From contig DATELQ010000087.1 in the NCBI GenBank assembly GCA_035276475.1, positions 26,760 through 90,759 of the forward strand: a stretch of 64,000 nt of DNA. Direction: 5' to 3'. Numbering within the stretch: the stretch's first letter is position 1; each line of letters begins with the position of its first letter. The notes beneath the pieces were generated by a model that did not search any database, was not told where the DNA came from, and saw only the letters and a list, made by a program, of their open reading frames with translations. Both the position numbers and the translations under genes were made by a program. This document shows positions 26,922-36,100 of the stretch, piece after piece. This stretch comes from DATDFB01 sp035276475. GTDB lineage: Bacteria > Acidobacteriota > Thermoanaerobaculia > Gp7-AA8.

Positions 26922-26952
26922 AACGCTACAGCGCCGTTGCGCTGTAGCGTTC
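26921..26952. terminator. Hairpin with 13-bp perfect stem
   Basis: GAACGCTACAGCG at 26921-26933 and its exact complement at 26940-26952 flank a 6-base loop. It overlaps the last codons and stop of the S51 peptidase gene, so it can end that transcript. It directly abuts the 231-bp palindrome. No T-run is present. Confidence 0.5.
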
Positions 26953-27603
26953 CTCCATGGCGCGCTCGACGCGATAGGCGCTCCTGCCGCGGCGCGAGGT
27001 CACGATCTCCGCGACCTCGCGTCCGCTCCACAGCACCGCCACGCCGTCCTCCGCCGCCCACCCGCTCGGCAGCGCTCCGCTGCCGACGAAGCGGCGGTAG
27101 GCGGCGCGGCGATCGCGCTCGCCGTCGTAGTGCGGGCAGAAGCTGCCGGGGAGGAAGCCGAGGCCGTCGTCGAGCGGGCGTAAGGGACGCCCGAACGAGT
27201 CGGTGAGGCTGTTTTCGAACCAGCAGTTCGCGCCGGCGCTGACGCCGCAGAGGAGCGTGCCGTTCTCATACGCCTCTCTGAAGATTGCGTCGAGGCCGTG
27301 CACGCGCCAGACGGCGAGCATGTTCGCCGTGTTGCCGCCGCCGACGTAGACGACGTCGTGCCGCAATACGAAGGAGCGGAGATCGCGCACAGTGCGGTTG
27401 AAGAGCGCGAGCTGCGTGCCGTCCGGGAATGCGCGCTGGAAGCGGGTCATGTAGCGCGCGGCGTCGCCGTTCGCGGTGGGGACAAAGAGGACACGCGGCC
27501 GGCGCTTGCGCGTGAGCGAGAGGAGCCAGCGGTCGAGGCGCGGGTTGCGCGGCTCCATGAGGAAGCCGCCGCCACCCAAGGCGGCGATGAGAGTCGTGGT
27601 CAT
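26926..27603 (-). CDS. S51-family peptidase (dipeptidase E-like)
   Basis: This 225-residue protein starts MTTTLIAALGGGGFLMEPRN, the usual beginning of this family, so I prefer ATG 27603 over the ATG 60 bp upstream. It has the S51 nucleophile elbow LCGVSAGANCWFENSLTDSF (Ser about residue 121) and YVGGGNTANMLAVWR. FCPHYDGERDRRAAY supplies the probable His, and VLFVPTANGDAARYM is also typical. Relatives cleave Asp-Xaa dipeptides or act like cyanophycinase. Cytoplasmic, no signal. The 3' end lies in the hairpin at 26921-26952. Confidence 0.88.
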   Translation of the reverse strand: MTTTLIAALGGGGFLMEPRNPRLDRWLLSLTRKRRPRVLFVPTANGDAARYMTRFQRAFPDGTQLALFNRTVRDLRSFVLRHDVVYVGGGNTANMLAVWRVHGLDAIFREAYENGTLLCGVSAGANCWFENSLTDSFGRPLRPLDDGLGFLPGSFCPHYDGERDRRAAYRRFVGSGALPSGWAAEDGVAVLWSGREVAEIVTSRRGRSAYRVERAMEERYSATAL

Positions 27604-27689
27604 GCAGTGTCCGAATTGCTCAATTCCCGCAACTTTGCGATACTCAACGCGGGTTCTCTCCATACAGCAGGGACGAGCGGAGGTCAGTC

Positions 27690-27818
27690 ATGGCAACGAA
27701 GAAGGGCAGCAAGAAGACGTCTGCCGCAGCGAAGCATAAGCCGCCCGCGAAAACCGGTTCCAAGGATACCTACGCCAGCACCGTGAACGTTCATAAGCAT
27801 AAGCCCAAGAAAAAGTAA
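27690..27818 (+). CDS. 42-aa Lys/His-rich peptide upstream of JmjC oxygenases
   Basis: ATG 27690 follows a GCGGAGG ribosome binding site at 27677-27683. The peptide starts MATKKGSKKTSAAAKHKPPA and ends TVNVHKHKPKKK; nearly half its residues are Lys or His and it contains no Cys. It has no hydrophobic stretch. It ends 21 bp before the first of two JmjC-like oxygenase genes on the same strand, so it may be co-transcribed with them. It may be a small DNA/RNA-binding protein, or the substrate (precursor) of those hydroxylases (inference). Confidence 0.6.
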   Translation: MATKKGSKKTSAAAKHKPPAKTGSKDTYASTVNVHKHKPKKK

Positions 27819-27839
27819 CGAACCGGCCGGGAGACCGGC

Positions 27840-29048
27840 ATGCCTGGCAATCGGAACGGGTCCGTGTCCCTGACCATCGAGCGTCTGCTGGAGCCTTTTT
27901 CGTTTCGGGCGTTTACCAACGCCTGGTATGAGAAAAAGCCCTTGCTGATCAAGCGGCGCTCGCCGGACTTCTACACGTCTCTCCTCACCCTCGACGACGT
28001 CAACGAGCAGATCGGACGGGGCCATTTTGCGGCGCCGGCGGTGCGCCTGGCGCGCAACGGCGACGAGGCCGACGCCAAGACCTTTACGTATCCCGACTCG
28101 TCGCCCAATTGCCATTGGTCGGATACGACCGTCGACAAAGAGCTGCTCTTCGCGAAGTTTTACGACGGCTACACGATCGTCCTCGTGGAGTTCGAGCAGC
28201 ACTCCGCGGCCATGCTGCGCCTCCGCCATGACGTCGAGCGCGCCTTTCACTCGCCCGTCAGGACCCACATTTACATCACGCCGAGAAATGCCCAGGGGTT
28301 CAGTCCCCACTGGGATCCGACCAACGTCTTTATTCTGCAGTTCGCCGGCACCAAGGAGTGGATGATCTATGACTCGCCGGTGACGTTGCCGACGGAACGG
28401 CAAATGCTTCGCCGCGGAGAATGGACGAGGGTCGAGCCGACTCTGACGGCGACGCTGGAGCCCGGCGATCTTCTCTACATCCCCCGCGGGTTCGTTCACG
28501 AGGCGCGCTCCGGCGATGCCGTGAGCGGCCACGTCACGCTGGAGATGCAGGCGCTCACCTGGGCCGATCTTCTGCGGCAAATCGCCGACAACGCCGACGT
28601 CGACCCGTGGCTGCACCGGCCGTTGCCGATCGATTATCGCGGCGTGGCCTCCAATGACGAGTTTCTCCGCCACGTCCATCAATTCTTCGACAATGCCGAC
28701 CTTCCCGCGTACATCGAGCGAGTGCACGAGGACTTCGCCGACGATCGCCTGCCCGACGCGACGGACCGTCTCGCCGATTACATCAAGCTGCCGCGGATGG
28801 GGGAGGGGAGCCGCCTGCGCATCAGAAGCGGCGTCTGTCACGAGCTCACCATGGGCCGCAAGACGGTGCTGAAGTTCGATCGAAAGTCGCTCCAGTTTCC
28901 CGCCTCCGCCGCGCGCAGTCTTCGCTTCATGATGAAGGCGCGGGAATTCTCGGTGAGCGCCCTGCCGGGCAGCCGTAAATCCAATCTCGCCTTGTGCAGC
29001 ACCCTGGTCCGCGAAGGGTTTCTCACCATTGCCGGAGCGCCGGCATGA
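27840..29048 (+). CDS. JmjC/cupin-like 2OG-Fe(II) oxygenase (copy 1)
   Basis: This 402-residue protein belongs to the JmjC-fold hydroxylases of the RoxA/MINA53-NO66 type. The N-terminal LTIERLLEPFSFRAFTNAWY and KKPLLIKR are typical of the family opening. The iron site is H157-W-D159 in GFSPHWDPTNVFILQFAGTK with H220 in PRGFVHEARSGDA. Known relatives hydroxylate histidine or arginine in ribosomal proteins. The C-terminal part (HVHQFFDNADLPAYIERVH, ARSLRFMMKAREFSV) fits the dimerisation and winged-helix segments. The next gene is a tandem paralogue that starts within its stop (ATGA at 29045-29048). Confidence 0.9.
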   Translation: MPGNRNGSVSLTIERLLEPFSFRAFTNAWYEKKPLLIKRRSPDFYTSLLTLDDVNEQIGRGHFAAPAVRLARNGDEADAKTFTYPDSSPNCHWSDTTVDKELLFAKFYDGYTIVLVEFEQHSAAMLRLRHDVERAFHSPVRTHIYITPRNAQGFSPHWDPTNVFILQFAGTKEWMIYDSPVTLPTERQMLRRGEWTRVEPTLTATLEPGDLLYIPRGFVHEARSGDAVSGHVTLEMQALTWADLLRQIADNADVDPWLHRPLPIDYRGVASNDEFLRHVHQFFDNADLPAYIERVHEDFADDRLPDATDRLADYIKLPRMGEGSRLRIRSGVCHELTMGRKTVLKFDRKSLQFPASAARSLRFMMKAREFSVSALPGSRKSNLALCSTLVREGFLTIAGAPA

Positions 29049-30175
29049 CGCGCTTCACCGTGGAGCGCTTGCTGGAGCCCTTTTCGTTCTCGCAGTTCTG
29101 CGACGCGTATTTCGAAAAGCAGCCGTTGCTCATCAGGCGGCAGTTGCCGGCGCACTACGGCGACCTCCTCACCTTCGACGCGCTCAATGCCCACCTCGGC
29201 CAAGCGGCCATGCTGTCGACGGAGCTGCGGCTGGTCCGGAACGGCGAATACCTCGCTGAATCCGACTTCTCCTGGCCCGATTCTTCCGACAATACCCGAG
29301 TCGCCGACAATGCCGCGGACAAGGAGACGCTCTTTGCGCGCTTTTACGAGGGCTACTCCATCGTCGTCAGCGCGTATGAGCGGCATTGTGCCTCGGTCCT
29401 TCACCTCTGCCACGACATGGAGCGCGTCTTTCACGCGCTGGCGATGACGTATGTGTTCCTGACACCGAGGAACGCGCAGGGATTCCGCGCGCATCGCGAT
29501 GAGGAGGACACGTTCATCCTGCAGTTCGCCGGCACGAAGCACTGGACCGTCTCCGACGGCTCCGGGAAGCCGATCATCTCGACGACGCTGGAGCCCGGCG
29601 ATTTTCTATACCTGCCGGGCGGCTTCGTCCACGAGGCGCGCTCCGCCGATACAGTGAGCGGGCACATCACCCTCATCCTGGAACGATTCACATACGCCGA
29701 TCTCTTGCGGCAGATCGCCGACAATGCCCACGCCAGTGCGTGGTTGCGCAAGTCGCTGCCGGCCGACGTCCGCAGCGGGAAGTCCAATGCCGCGTTCCTC
29801 CGCCACGTCCATCAGTTCTTCGACGAAGCCGATCTGCCGGCGTACGTCGAGCGGATGCACAGCGACTTCGCCGAAGACCGCCTTCCCGACTCCACGAACC
29901 GTCTCGCCGATTACGTGAAACTGCCGACCATCGGCGCGGCCAGCCGTTTCCGCAGGCGAAGCGGCTTCTGGCCGGAGCTCAAGAACGGCGGGGAGCAGGT
30001 CGTGCTGACGTTCCATCGGAAGGAGCTCGCCTTTCCGGTCGCCGCCGCGCAGAGCCTCCGCGTCATGATCGACGGCGGCGAATTCGTCGCGAGCGCATTG
30101 CCGGGCGATGGCGACGAGAATCTCGCCTTGTGCAGCACGCTCGTGCGCGAGGGTTTCCTCACCATCGTCGAGTGA
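29045..30175 (+). CDS. JmjC/cupin-like 2OG-Fe(II) oxygenase (copy 2)
   Basis: This 376-residue tandem paralogue of the previous gene shows shared blocks such as VERLLEPFSF, PRNAQGF, FILQFAGTK, TLEPGD, GFVHEARS, FLRHVHQFFD and STLVREGFLTI. The iron site is kept: H150-R-D152 and H196. Between the HxD and distal His it is shorter by about 17 residues (VSDGSGKPIISTTLEPGD against the longer loop of copy 1), and the W of HWD is R. These changes sit at the active-site mouth and suggest a different substrate or site. It is expected to be translated together with copy 1. Confidence 0.9.
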   Translation: MTRFTVERLLEPFSFSQFCDAYFEKQPLLIRRQLPAHYGDLLTFDALNAHLGQAAMLSTELRLVRNGEYLAESDFSWPDSSDNTRVADNAADKETLFARFYEGYSIVVSAYERHCASVLHLCHDMERVFHALAMTYVFLTPRNAQGFRAHRDEEDTFILQFAGTKHWTVSDGSGKPIISTTLEPGDFLYLPGGFVHEARSADTVSGHITLILERFTYADLLRQIADNAHASAWLRKSLPADVRSGKSNAAFLRHVHQFFDEADLPAYVERMHSDFAEDRLPDSTNRLADYVKLPTIGAASRFRRRSGFWPELKNGGEQVVLTFHRKELAFPVAAAQSLRVMIDGGEFVASALPGDGDENLALCSTLVREGFLTIVE

Positions 30176-30181
30176 CGCCGC

Positions 30182-32878
30182 TCAATGCCTCGAGAATTGC
30201 GCGATCCAGATGTCGCTCTGCCGGCTCGTCGACTGCACGTAGAGAGTCCGCCCATCGCCTGACAGGCGCACCGCCCACGTCGCCCGCAGATCGATCTCTT
30301 CGCCCGGGATCTGCCGGAACGGCACGGTCGTCACGGCGCGGCTGCGAAGGTCGAGGATGTGGATGTCCTGGCGTCCGAAGTAGACGATCTTCCTGCCGTC
30401 GGCAGTCCACTGCGGCGAGGCGCCGTTGTCCGTCAATTTCTCGACCCGATGCGTGCGCAGCGTGTAGAGAATGACCGACATGTCGGCTCCGGTCTCCGCG
30501 GCGATGAATTGCCCGTCGGGCGACCACCGCGGGGAACTGAGGAGCACGGAGAGCGGCTCGAGCCGCTGTCCGGCAGGGCGGTCGAGATGGAGGAGTGCCG
30601 ACGTCGTGATCGACTGCACGAGCAGCGTACGCCCATCCGGCGAAGGAACCGGCGTGAGGAGATTCTGGAAGCCCAGGCGTTTGGCTTCCGTCTCGTCGCT
30701 GACGCGCGTGAGGCCGCTGCCGTCCGCGTCGATTCTCCAGATCCACCAGGCCTCGCTGTCGCGATTCGACATGAAATACAACGTCTTTCCGTCGGGTGAC
30801 CAGCGAACGTCGCGGTCTTTGGCCGCATCGTCGGTCAATTGCCGAATGCGCTTCCCCTCGGTGTCCGCAATGAAAAGGTCTTCCTGCTTCCCGAGCCGCG
30901 AGGCCAGGGCGATGATCTTTCCGTCCGGCGACGGGTCGAAGTTGCGGATGCGCTGCGAGCCGCCGACGAGCTTGCGCGGCGCTCCGAGCGTTCCGGTATT
31001 CGCATCGAACGGCATGGCCAGCACGCGGTCCGATCCCGACACCGCCGCAAAGGCCATCTCTCCCGATCTCGCAAACGTGAAGTGCCCGGCAGCGTGCGCG
31101 GGCAACGGCATCGATTCGGGCGGCGCGATCGGTGCGCCGGAGTTCTCGTCCATCGCCACGCGCCACAGATTCATCGTTCCGTCGGCGTCGCTGCCGTAAT
31201 ACAGATACTTGCCGTCCGGTGACCACACCGGGTTCCATTGCAGCGCAGCGTCCGAGGTGACGCGCACGACGCTCTTCTTCGGCTCGGCGGCGTGCGGGTC
31301 GATCGTCCAGAGGTCGCGTTGCCCGGACAATGACGAGAGACCCCAGAAGGCGATGCGTTTTCCGTTCGGCGACCAGTTCGGCTGCACGCCGTCGCTCCGC
31401 CAGCCGAAATCCGCCCCCCCCTTTTGCGGCTGCACGAGGGGGCGCGTTGCGCCGGTGCGCACGTCCGCCAGCCACAGCTCGCTCGTTCTTGCGCGATTCT
31501 CGGGTTGCGTCTCGACCGGCTCCGTTGCGAAGACGATTTGCGTTCCGTCCGGCGACCAGGCGGGGTTGTGTCCGAAGTTCGTCAAGCGCTTCGGCGACTC
31601 GCCCGTCGCCCCCATGACGAAGATGCCGCCGCCGTCGCGCTCGGACCGGAACGCGATCTGCGCGCCGTCGGGAGAGAACGCCGGCTCGGAGTCGTCGTCG
31701 GCGTAGTCGGCGGTGATGTCGGTGGGCTCGTGACCATCGACGCGCTGCACGTAAATGTCGCGGTTGCCCGACTCGGCCGAGACGTACGCGAAGGTCCTTC
31801 CGTCCGGCGCGAGCGTCGGAAAGAGCTCCAGTCCGTCGGCGCTCGTCAGCTGACGGAACGTGCGTACGGTCTGCGGCGGGGCCGGATGCCGCATCCCCAA
31901 AAGCACGAAGCCGACGCCGCTCGCGGCGAGCAGCCCCGCCAGCGCGAAGATCGCCGCGCGCGGCGTCGCGTACCACTTCTTCGCTTTGACGGTCAGGCTT
32001 CTCGTCACGACGGACTTGGCCATGTCGGGAAGCGTTCGCAGTTGGAAGGCGAGATCGTGCGCCGACTGGAAGCGCTCGTTCGGATTTTTCTCCAGGCAAT
32101 GCGTGATCGTCGCCGCGCATGAGGGCGAGAGCGCCGGCGCCAGCGACTCCAGCGGCTCCGGCTCGTCCATCAGCACCGCGTGCATCGTCTCCACCGCCGA
32201 GGACCGCTCGAAGGCCGGCTGGCCGGTGATCATCTCGTAGAGCACGGAGCCGAGGGAGAAGAGGTCCGTGCGGTGATCGATCGGCGCGGCGCGCACCTGT
32301 TCGGGCGACATGTAGCCGGGCGTGCCGACGACGAGGCCGGCCGAGGTGAGGTGCCGCGACGTCTGGTTCTTGTCGTTGATGTCGCTTGCGTCCGGCGCCA
32401 GCTTCGCTAGCCCGAAGTCGAGGATCTTCACGCGGCGGTCGTGCGTGACGAAGACGTTCTCCGGCTTGAGATCGCGGTGGATGATCCCCTTGCCATGGGC
32501 GACGGCGAGCGCCGAGGCGATCTGCATCGCGTAGTCGATCGCCTTCCGGATCGGAATCGTCGCCGGCTTCGCCGCGTCGAGCGTGGCGCGCAGCGTCTCT
32601 CCTTCGAGCAGCTCCATGACGATGTACGGCGCGCCGTCGACGTTGCCGACGTCGAAGATGGTCACGAGCCCCGGATGGTTCAGCGCGCCCGCGGCGCGCG
32701 CCTCCTGCTCGAAGCGCTTGAGCCGCTCGTCCCCCGCCGCGAACTCGGGGAGGACTTTGATGGCCACGTCACGGCCGATGCGGCGGTCGCGGGCGCGCCA
32801 CACATCGCCCATCCCGCCCGACCCGATGTGAGCGATCACCTCGTATGGCCCGAGGGACGTGCCTTTCGCGATGCCCAT
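30182..32878 (-). CDS. Ser/Thr protein kinase with TM helix and PD40 propeller sensor
   Basis: This is an 898-residue receptor kinase. Residues about 12-275 form a Hanks-type kinase (IGSGGMGDVWRARD, VAIKVLPEF, IIHRDLKPENVFVT, KILDFGLAKLAP, GTPGYMSPEQVRAAPI), with catalytic residues present. One transmembrane helix lies at about 305-327 (AIFALAGLLAASGVGFVLLG). The external part holds repeated PD40/TolB-like blades (AFSPDGAQIAFRSERDG, PAWSPDGTQIVFATE, WSPDGKTLYFMSNRD, WSPDGQFIAAETGA) forming a beta-propeller. This domain order is frequent in Acidobacteriota. Target proteins are unknown. It is convergent with the JmjC pair, 6 bp apart. Confidence 0.95.
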   Translation of the reverse strand: MGIAKGTSLGPYEVIAHIGSGGMGDVWRARDRRIGRDVAIKVLPEFAAGDERLKRFEQEARAAGALNHPGLVTIFDVGNVDGAPYIVMELLEGETLRATLDAAKPATIPIRKAIDYAMQIASALAVAHGKGIIHRDLKPENVFVTHDRRVKILDFGLAKLAPDASDINDKNQTSRHLTSAGLVVGTPGYMSPEQVRAAPIDHRTDLFSLGSVLYEMITGQPAFERSSAVETMHAVLMDEPEPLESLAPALSPSCAATITHCLEKNPNERFQSAHDLAFQLRTLPDMAKSVVTRSLTVKAKKWYATPRAAIFALAGLLAASGVGFVLLGMRHPAPPQTVRTFRQLTSADGLELFPTLAPDGRTFAYVSAESGNRDIYVQRVDGHEPTDITADYADDDSEPAFSPDGAQIAFRSERDGGGIFVMGATGESPKRLTNFGHNPAWSPDGTQIVFATEPVETQPENRARTSELWLADVRTGATRPLVQPQKGGADFGWRSDGVQPNWSPNGKRIAFWGLSSLSGQRDLWTIDPHAAEPKKSVVRVTSDAALQWNPVWSPDGKYLYYGSDADGTMNLWRVAMDENSGAPIAPPESMPLPAHAAGHFTFARSGEMAFAAVSGSDRVLAMPFDANTGTLGAPRKLVGGSQRIRNFDPSPDGKIIALASRLGKQEDLFIADTEGKRIRQLTDDAAKDRDVRWSPDGKTLYFMSNRDSEAWWIWRIDADGSGLTRVSDETEAKRLGFQNLLTPVPSPDGRTLLVQSITTSALLHLDRPAGQRLEPLSVLLSSPRWSPDGQFIAAETGADMSVILYTLRTHRVEKLTDNGASPQWTADGRKIVYFGRQDIHILDLRSRAVTTVPFRQIPGEEIDLRATWAVRLSGDGRTLYVQSTSRQSDIWIAQFSRH

Positions 32879-32938
32879 GAAGTGCCGAAGTCTTCAGGAT
32901 TATGCAGGAATCTTCAGCGCGCTGCTGGCGTGCAGCCG

Positions 32939-34537
32939 CTACGCGTGCACGCCCGGCGCCTCGCGGCCGGTCCGCTCGACGTACTCGCCGTACGTGCCGC
33001 CGTAGAGCGTGGGGCGCTCATCGAGCTCCAGCACCCGGTTGGCCAGGCCGCGCAGGAACGTGCGGTCGTGCGAGACGAAGAGCATCGTCCCCTCGAAATC
33101 TTTCAGCGCCTCGATCAACATCTCTTTCGTGGCCACGTCGAGGTGGTTCGTCGGCTCGTCGAGGACGAGGAAGTTCGGCGGATCGAGAAGCATCCGGGCC
33201 ATCACCAGGCGCGACTTCTCGCCTCCGGAGAGCGAGCGGATGCGTTTCTCGACGTCGTCGCCGGAGAACTGGAACGCGCCGAGGAGATTGCGCAGGATGC
33301 CGACGCCCTCGAGCGGGAAGTCCTTTTGGATCTGCTCCCACACCGTGAGCTCGGGATCGAGCAGATCGAGCGACTGCTGGGCGAAGTAGCCCAGGGTCAG
33401 GCTGGCGCCGAGCTTCACCGTGCCGCCGTCCGGCGGCAGCGCACCGGCGACCATCTTCAGCAGCGTCGACTTGCCGGCGCCGTTCTTTCCCATCACGCAC
33501 CAGCGCTCGCCGCGGCGCACCTGGAAGTCGAAGTCGTCGTAAATGCGCTTCGCGCCGAAGGCCTTCCTGACGCCGGAGAGCGTGGCCACGTCGTCGCCGG
33601 AGCGCGGCGGTTTGCGGAAGTCGAACTTCATGGCCCGGCGCTTCTTGGGCGGCTCGATGCGCTCCTGCTTGTCGAGCATCTTGATGCGGCTCTGCACCTG
33701 CGCGGCCTTTGCGGCGTGCGCGGTGAAGCGCTCGATGAAGCGCTGCTCCTTGGCCAGCTTGGCCTGCTGCCGCGCGTAGGCGGCCTCCTGGTTGCTCTCG
33801 CGGAGCTCACGCTCGCGGACGTAGAAGTCGTAGTCGCCGCTGTAGGTGAGGATGTCGCCGTCGTCGATCTCGACGATTTTCGTGACGACGCGGTTCATGA
33901 AGTCGCGGTCGTGCGAGGTCATGAGGATGGTCGCGGCGGAGTTGCGGAGGAAGCGCTCCAACCAGAGGATGGACTCGATGTCGAGGTGGTTGGTCGGCTC
34001 GTCGAGGAGCAGCACGTCGAAGTTGCCGAGGAGGATGCGGGCCATGGAGACGCGCATCTTCCAGCCGCCGGACAGCGCGCCGGCGTCGCCGTCGATCTGG
34101 GCGTCGTCGAAGCCGAGGCCGTGGAGGACAGTGCGGGCGCGGGCCTCGAGCTCGTAGCCGCCGAGGTGCTGATACTCCTCCTGCACCTCGCCGTAGCGCG
34201 CCAGGGCGGCGTCGTCGTGCAGGTTCTGCTCGAGCTCGAGGAGCTCGTGATGCAGATCGCCGAGGCGGCCGCTGCCGGCGATGGCCTCGTCGAGCACCGG
34301 CCGGCCGCGCATCTCGTCGACCTCCTGCCGGAAGTAGCCGACGGAGATCTTCTTCGGCACGGTGACGGCGCCGTCGTCCACCGTCTCCTCGCCCGCGATC
34401 ATGCGAAAGAGCGTGGTCTTGCCGGAGCCGTTCGGCCCGACGAGGCCGGCGCGCTCCCCCGGATTGAGCTGGAAGGAGGCGTCGACGAAGACGACCTGAC
34501 GGCCATACTGCTTGCTGACGCTGGCGAAGGAGATCAT
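32939..34537 (-). CDS. ABC-F family ATPase
   Basis: This is a 532-residue soluble protein with two ABC domains and no membrane part. Domain 1: GPNGSGKT, LSGGWKMRVSMARILL, VLLLDEPTNHLD. The linker KRRAMKFDFRKPPRSGDDVA follows. Domain 2: GKNGAGKS, LSGGEKSRLVMARMLL, LVLDEPTNHLD. ABC-F proteins of the YbiT/Uup type act on ribosomes. I chose ATG 34537 (MISFASVSKQYGRQVVF), the usual family start; ATG 34603 would add 22 atypical residues. The order LSGGW...SGGEK resembles YbiT-like members. It is divergent from the cysteine peptidase. Confidence 0.92.
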   Translation of the reverse strand: MISFASVSKQYGRQVVFVDASFQLNPGERAGLVGPNGSGKTTLFRMIAGEETVDDGAVTVPKKISVGYFRQEVDEMRGRPVLDEAIAGSGRLGDLHHELLELEQNLHDDAALARYGEVQEEYQHLGGYELEARARTVLHGLGFDDAQIDGDAGALSGGWKMRVSMARILLGNFDVLLLDEPTNHLDIESILWLERFLRNSAATILMTSHDRDFMNRVVTKIVEIDDGDILTYSGDYDFYVRERELRESNQEAAYARQQAKLAKEQRFIERFTAHAAKAAQVQSRIKMLDKQERIEPPKKRRAMKFDFRKPPRSGDDVATLSGVRKAFGAKRIYDDFDFQVRRGERWCVMGKNGAGKSTLLKMVAGALPPDGGTVKLGASLTLGYFAQQSLDLLDPELTVWEQIQKDFPLEGVGILRNLLGAFQFSGDDVEKRIRSLSGGEKSRLVMARMLLDPPNFLVLDEPTNHLDVATKEMLIEALKDFEGTMLFVSHDRTFLRGLANRVLELDERPTLYGGTYGEYVERTGREAPGVHA

Positions 34538-34636
34538 GGAAGAGGCGACAACAGGGGAGGGGAGGCGGATGTTCCGAGCGGCCGGCATCGCTGAAAATCT
34601 CACGCTTGTGTCTCTCCAATTTATGGAGGAGGTCGT

Positions 34637-35470
34637 ATGAAACGCCGGGTGAGCGCAGTGGTCTTGGTCTTACTTTTGGCCACGCTGTCGGGGTTCGGCC
34701 GTGAATTGGACGTGACGCCGCGCCTGCAAGAGACCTACGTGTGGTGCTGGATTGCCGTCGGTCAGATGCTGTTCGAGTATTACGACGTCCCGAACGTGAA
34801 TCCCGCCGGTGATTACCAATGCGGGATCGTAGGGCTGTTAGCGGTCGGCACTTGGCGCCAGGATTGCGCGTACCGGTGTCAGAACTGCACCGTTCCAGCA
34901 GGAAGCGCGAATGGTGTGGTGCGGATGGTCGAAGATTATCCGGCGCGGGTCGCGGCCGTCGGCGGCGAGGCCGTGCCCAGGCTCGCCGCGACGTATTTGC
35001 ACAACTCGTTGTCGCGTACGGCCGTCGAACGGGAAATCGATGCGGGACGTCCGTTCATCGCCGGAATCTCGCCTGGTGGCCGGCCGGCGCCGTGGGCCAG
35101 CTCGCAGCATGTCGCGTTGGTCGTCGGTTACCGAAACGATGATCAAGGGACGTTTCTTCTTCTCGTCAATGATCCGTATCCATTCACGGCGCAAAACCCA
35201 TATCTCGCCGCTGGTGCGTTCCGCAGCGGAGGCGGTGCCTACTGGGTGCCGATCGACGCGTTCGTCAATGGGCTGAACTGGCGTGAAACGATTCTCGTTC
35301 GTCGAAACGGTACGATCGAGCCGGTCCGGAGAGGGACTCGCTGCTGTTTCGTGGGACCGTACGGTGGGGATTCCTGTCCGCTGAATCTCTCCGGTCCGTT
35401 GCCGCTCGGCTCTCCGTGCACGTGTAGCTATTCGAATGTCTGGTTCTCTGGACGCGTCTGTAATCCTTAG
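34637..35470 (+). CDS. Exported papain-like (C39-type) cysteine peptidase
   Basis: This 277-residue protein has a signal peptide (MKRRVSAVVLVLLLATLSG) and a strong GGAGGAGG ribosome binding site at 34625-34632. The catalytic triad candidates are the Cys in QETYVWCWIAVGQMLFEYY, the His in SSQHVALVVGYRND, and the Asp in LLVNDPYPF. This is the papain-like C39/Peptidase_C70-type pattern of secreted proteins. Many other cysteines (CAYRCQNC, RCCFV, PCTCSY) suggest disulfides. Its codon and base use are less GC-rich than its neighbours. Function outside the cell is unknown. Confidence 0.8.
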   Translation: MKRRVSAVVLVLLLATLSGFGRELDVTPRLQETYVWCWIAVGQMLFEYYDVPNVNPAGDYQCGIVGLLAVGTWRQDCAYRCQNCTVPAGSANGVVRMVEDYPARVAAVGGEAVPRLAATYLHNSLSRTAVEREIDAGRPFIAGISPGGRPAPWASSQHVALVVGYRNDDQGTFLLLVNDPYPFTAQNPYLAAGAFRSGGGAYWVPIDAFVNGLNWRETILVRRNGTIEPVRRGTRCCFVGPYGGDSCPLNLSGPLPLGSPCTCSYSNVWFSGRVCNP

Positions 35471-35480
35471 AGCATTTCGC

Positions 35481-36044
35481 TTACTTCCGCCGCGTCATGC
35501 GCAGCTCGATGACCATCCGCTCGTTGCCCTTCTCGTCGATCGCGTAGTGCCGGTGGTAGAGCACCTTCCCACCCTCCTCGAGGTGCGCGCGGGCCACGTT
35601 GCGGCGGCCGGGACGGTCGGGATCGAGCGACGTCGCCCACAGCACGATGGTCTTGCCGTCGAACGTCCCGTCGCTCTGGCGGATCGACATCGTCACCTGG
35701 TCGGAGTCGTACCAGAACGTGGTGAACTTGTTCGTCTTCGGGTCGAAGCCGGAGACGCCGGTGCCGGTGCTCTTCGGCTTCCCCTTGTCGTCGAGCCAGG
35801 TGAACTCGGACTGCAGGAAGTGGCCGTCGTGAACCATCTTCTGCGTGCACGTGCCGCGCGTTCTTGTCGGAGCGCCCTCCCTCGGGAAGAACGTTTTGAC
35901 GACGTCCCACTTGCCGGCCATCTGCGCCAGGAGCGCCTGCCCCGCGCCCGGCTTGGCGTGCGGCTCGTACGCGGCCTGCGTCTGCTGCGCGGAGGCGCCG
36001 GCGGCGGCGATCAGAAGGGTGGCGGCGGCGATCCAAGCTTTCAT
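35481..36044 (-). CDS. Exported DUF1579-like protein
   Basis: This 187-residue protein has a signal peptide (MKAWIAAATLLIAAAGASA). The body matches the DUF1579 pattern: LLAQMAGKWDVVKTFFPREG, TCTQKMVHDGHFLQSEFTW, TGTGVSGFDPKTNKFTTFWY and IRQSDGTFDGKTIVLWA. This is a lipocalin-like beta-barrel family with no established activity. It lies divergently from the sigma factor gene with 56 bp between the two starts. Confidence 0.85.
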   Translation of the reverse strand: MKAWIAAATLLIAAAGASAQQTQAAYEPHAKPGAGQALLAQMAGKWDVVKTFFPREGAPTRTRGTCTQKMVHDGHFLQSEFTWLDDKGKPKSTGTGVSGFDPKTNKFTTFWYDSDQVTMSIRQSDGTFDGKTIVLWATSLDPDRPGRRNVARAHLEEGGKVLYHRHYAIDEKGNERMVIELRMTRRK

Positions 36045-36100
36045 GGGCGCAATTTAACATCCGAGGGAAGAGAATCGCCGCGCTCGCGTCTAATACGTCG

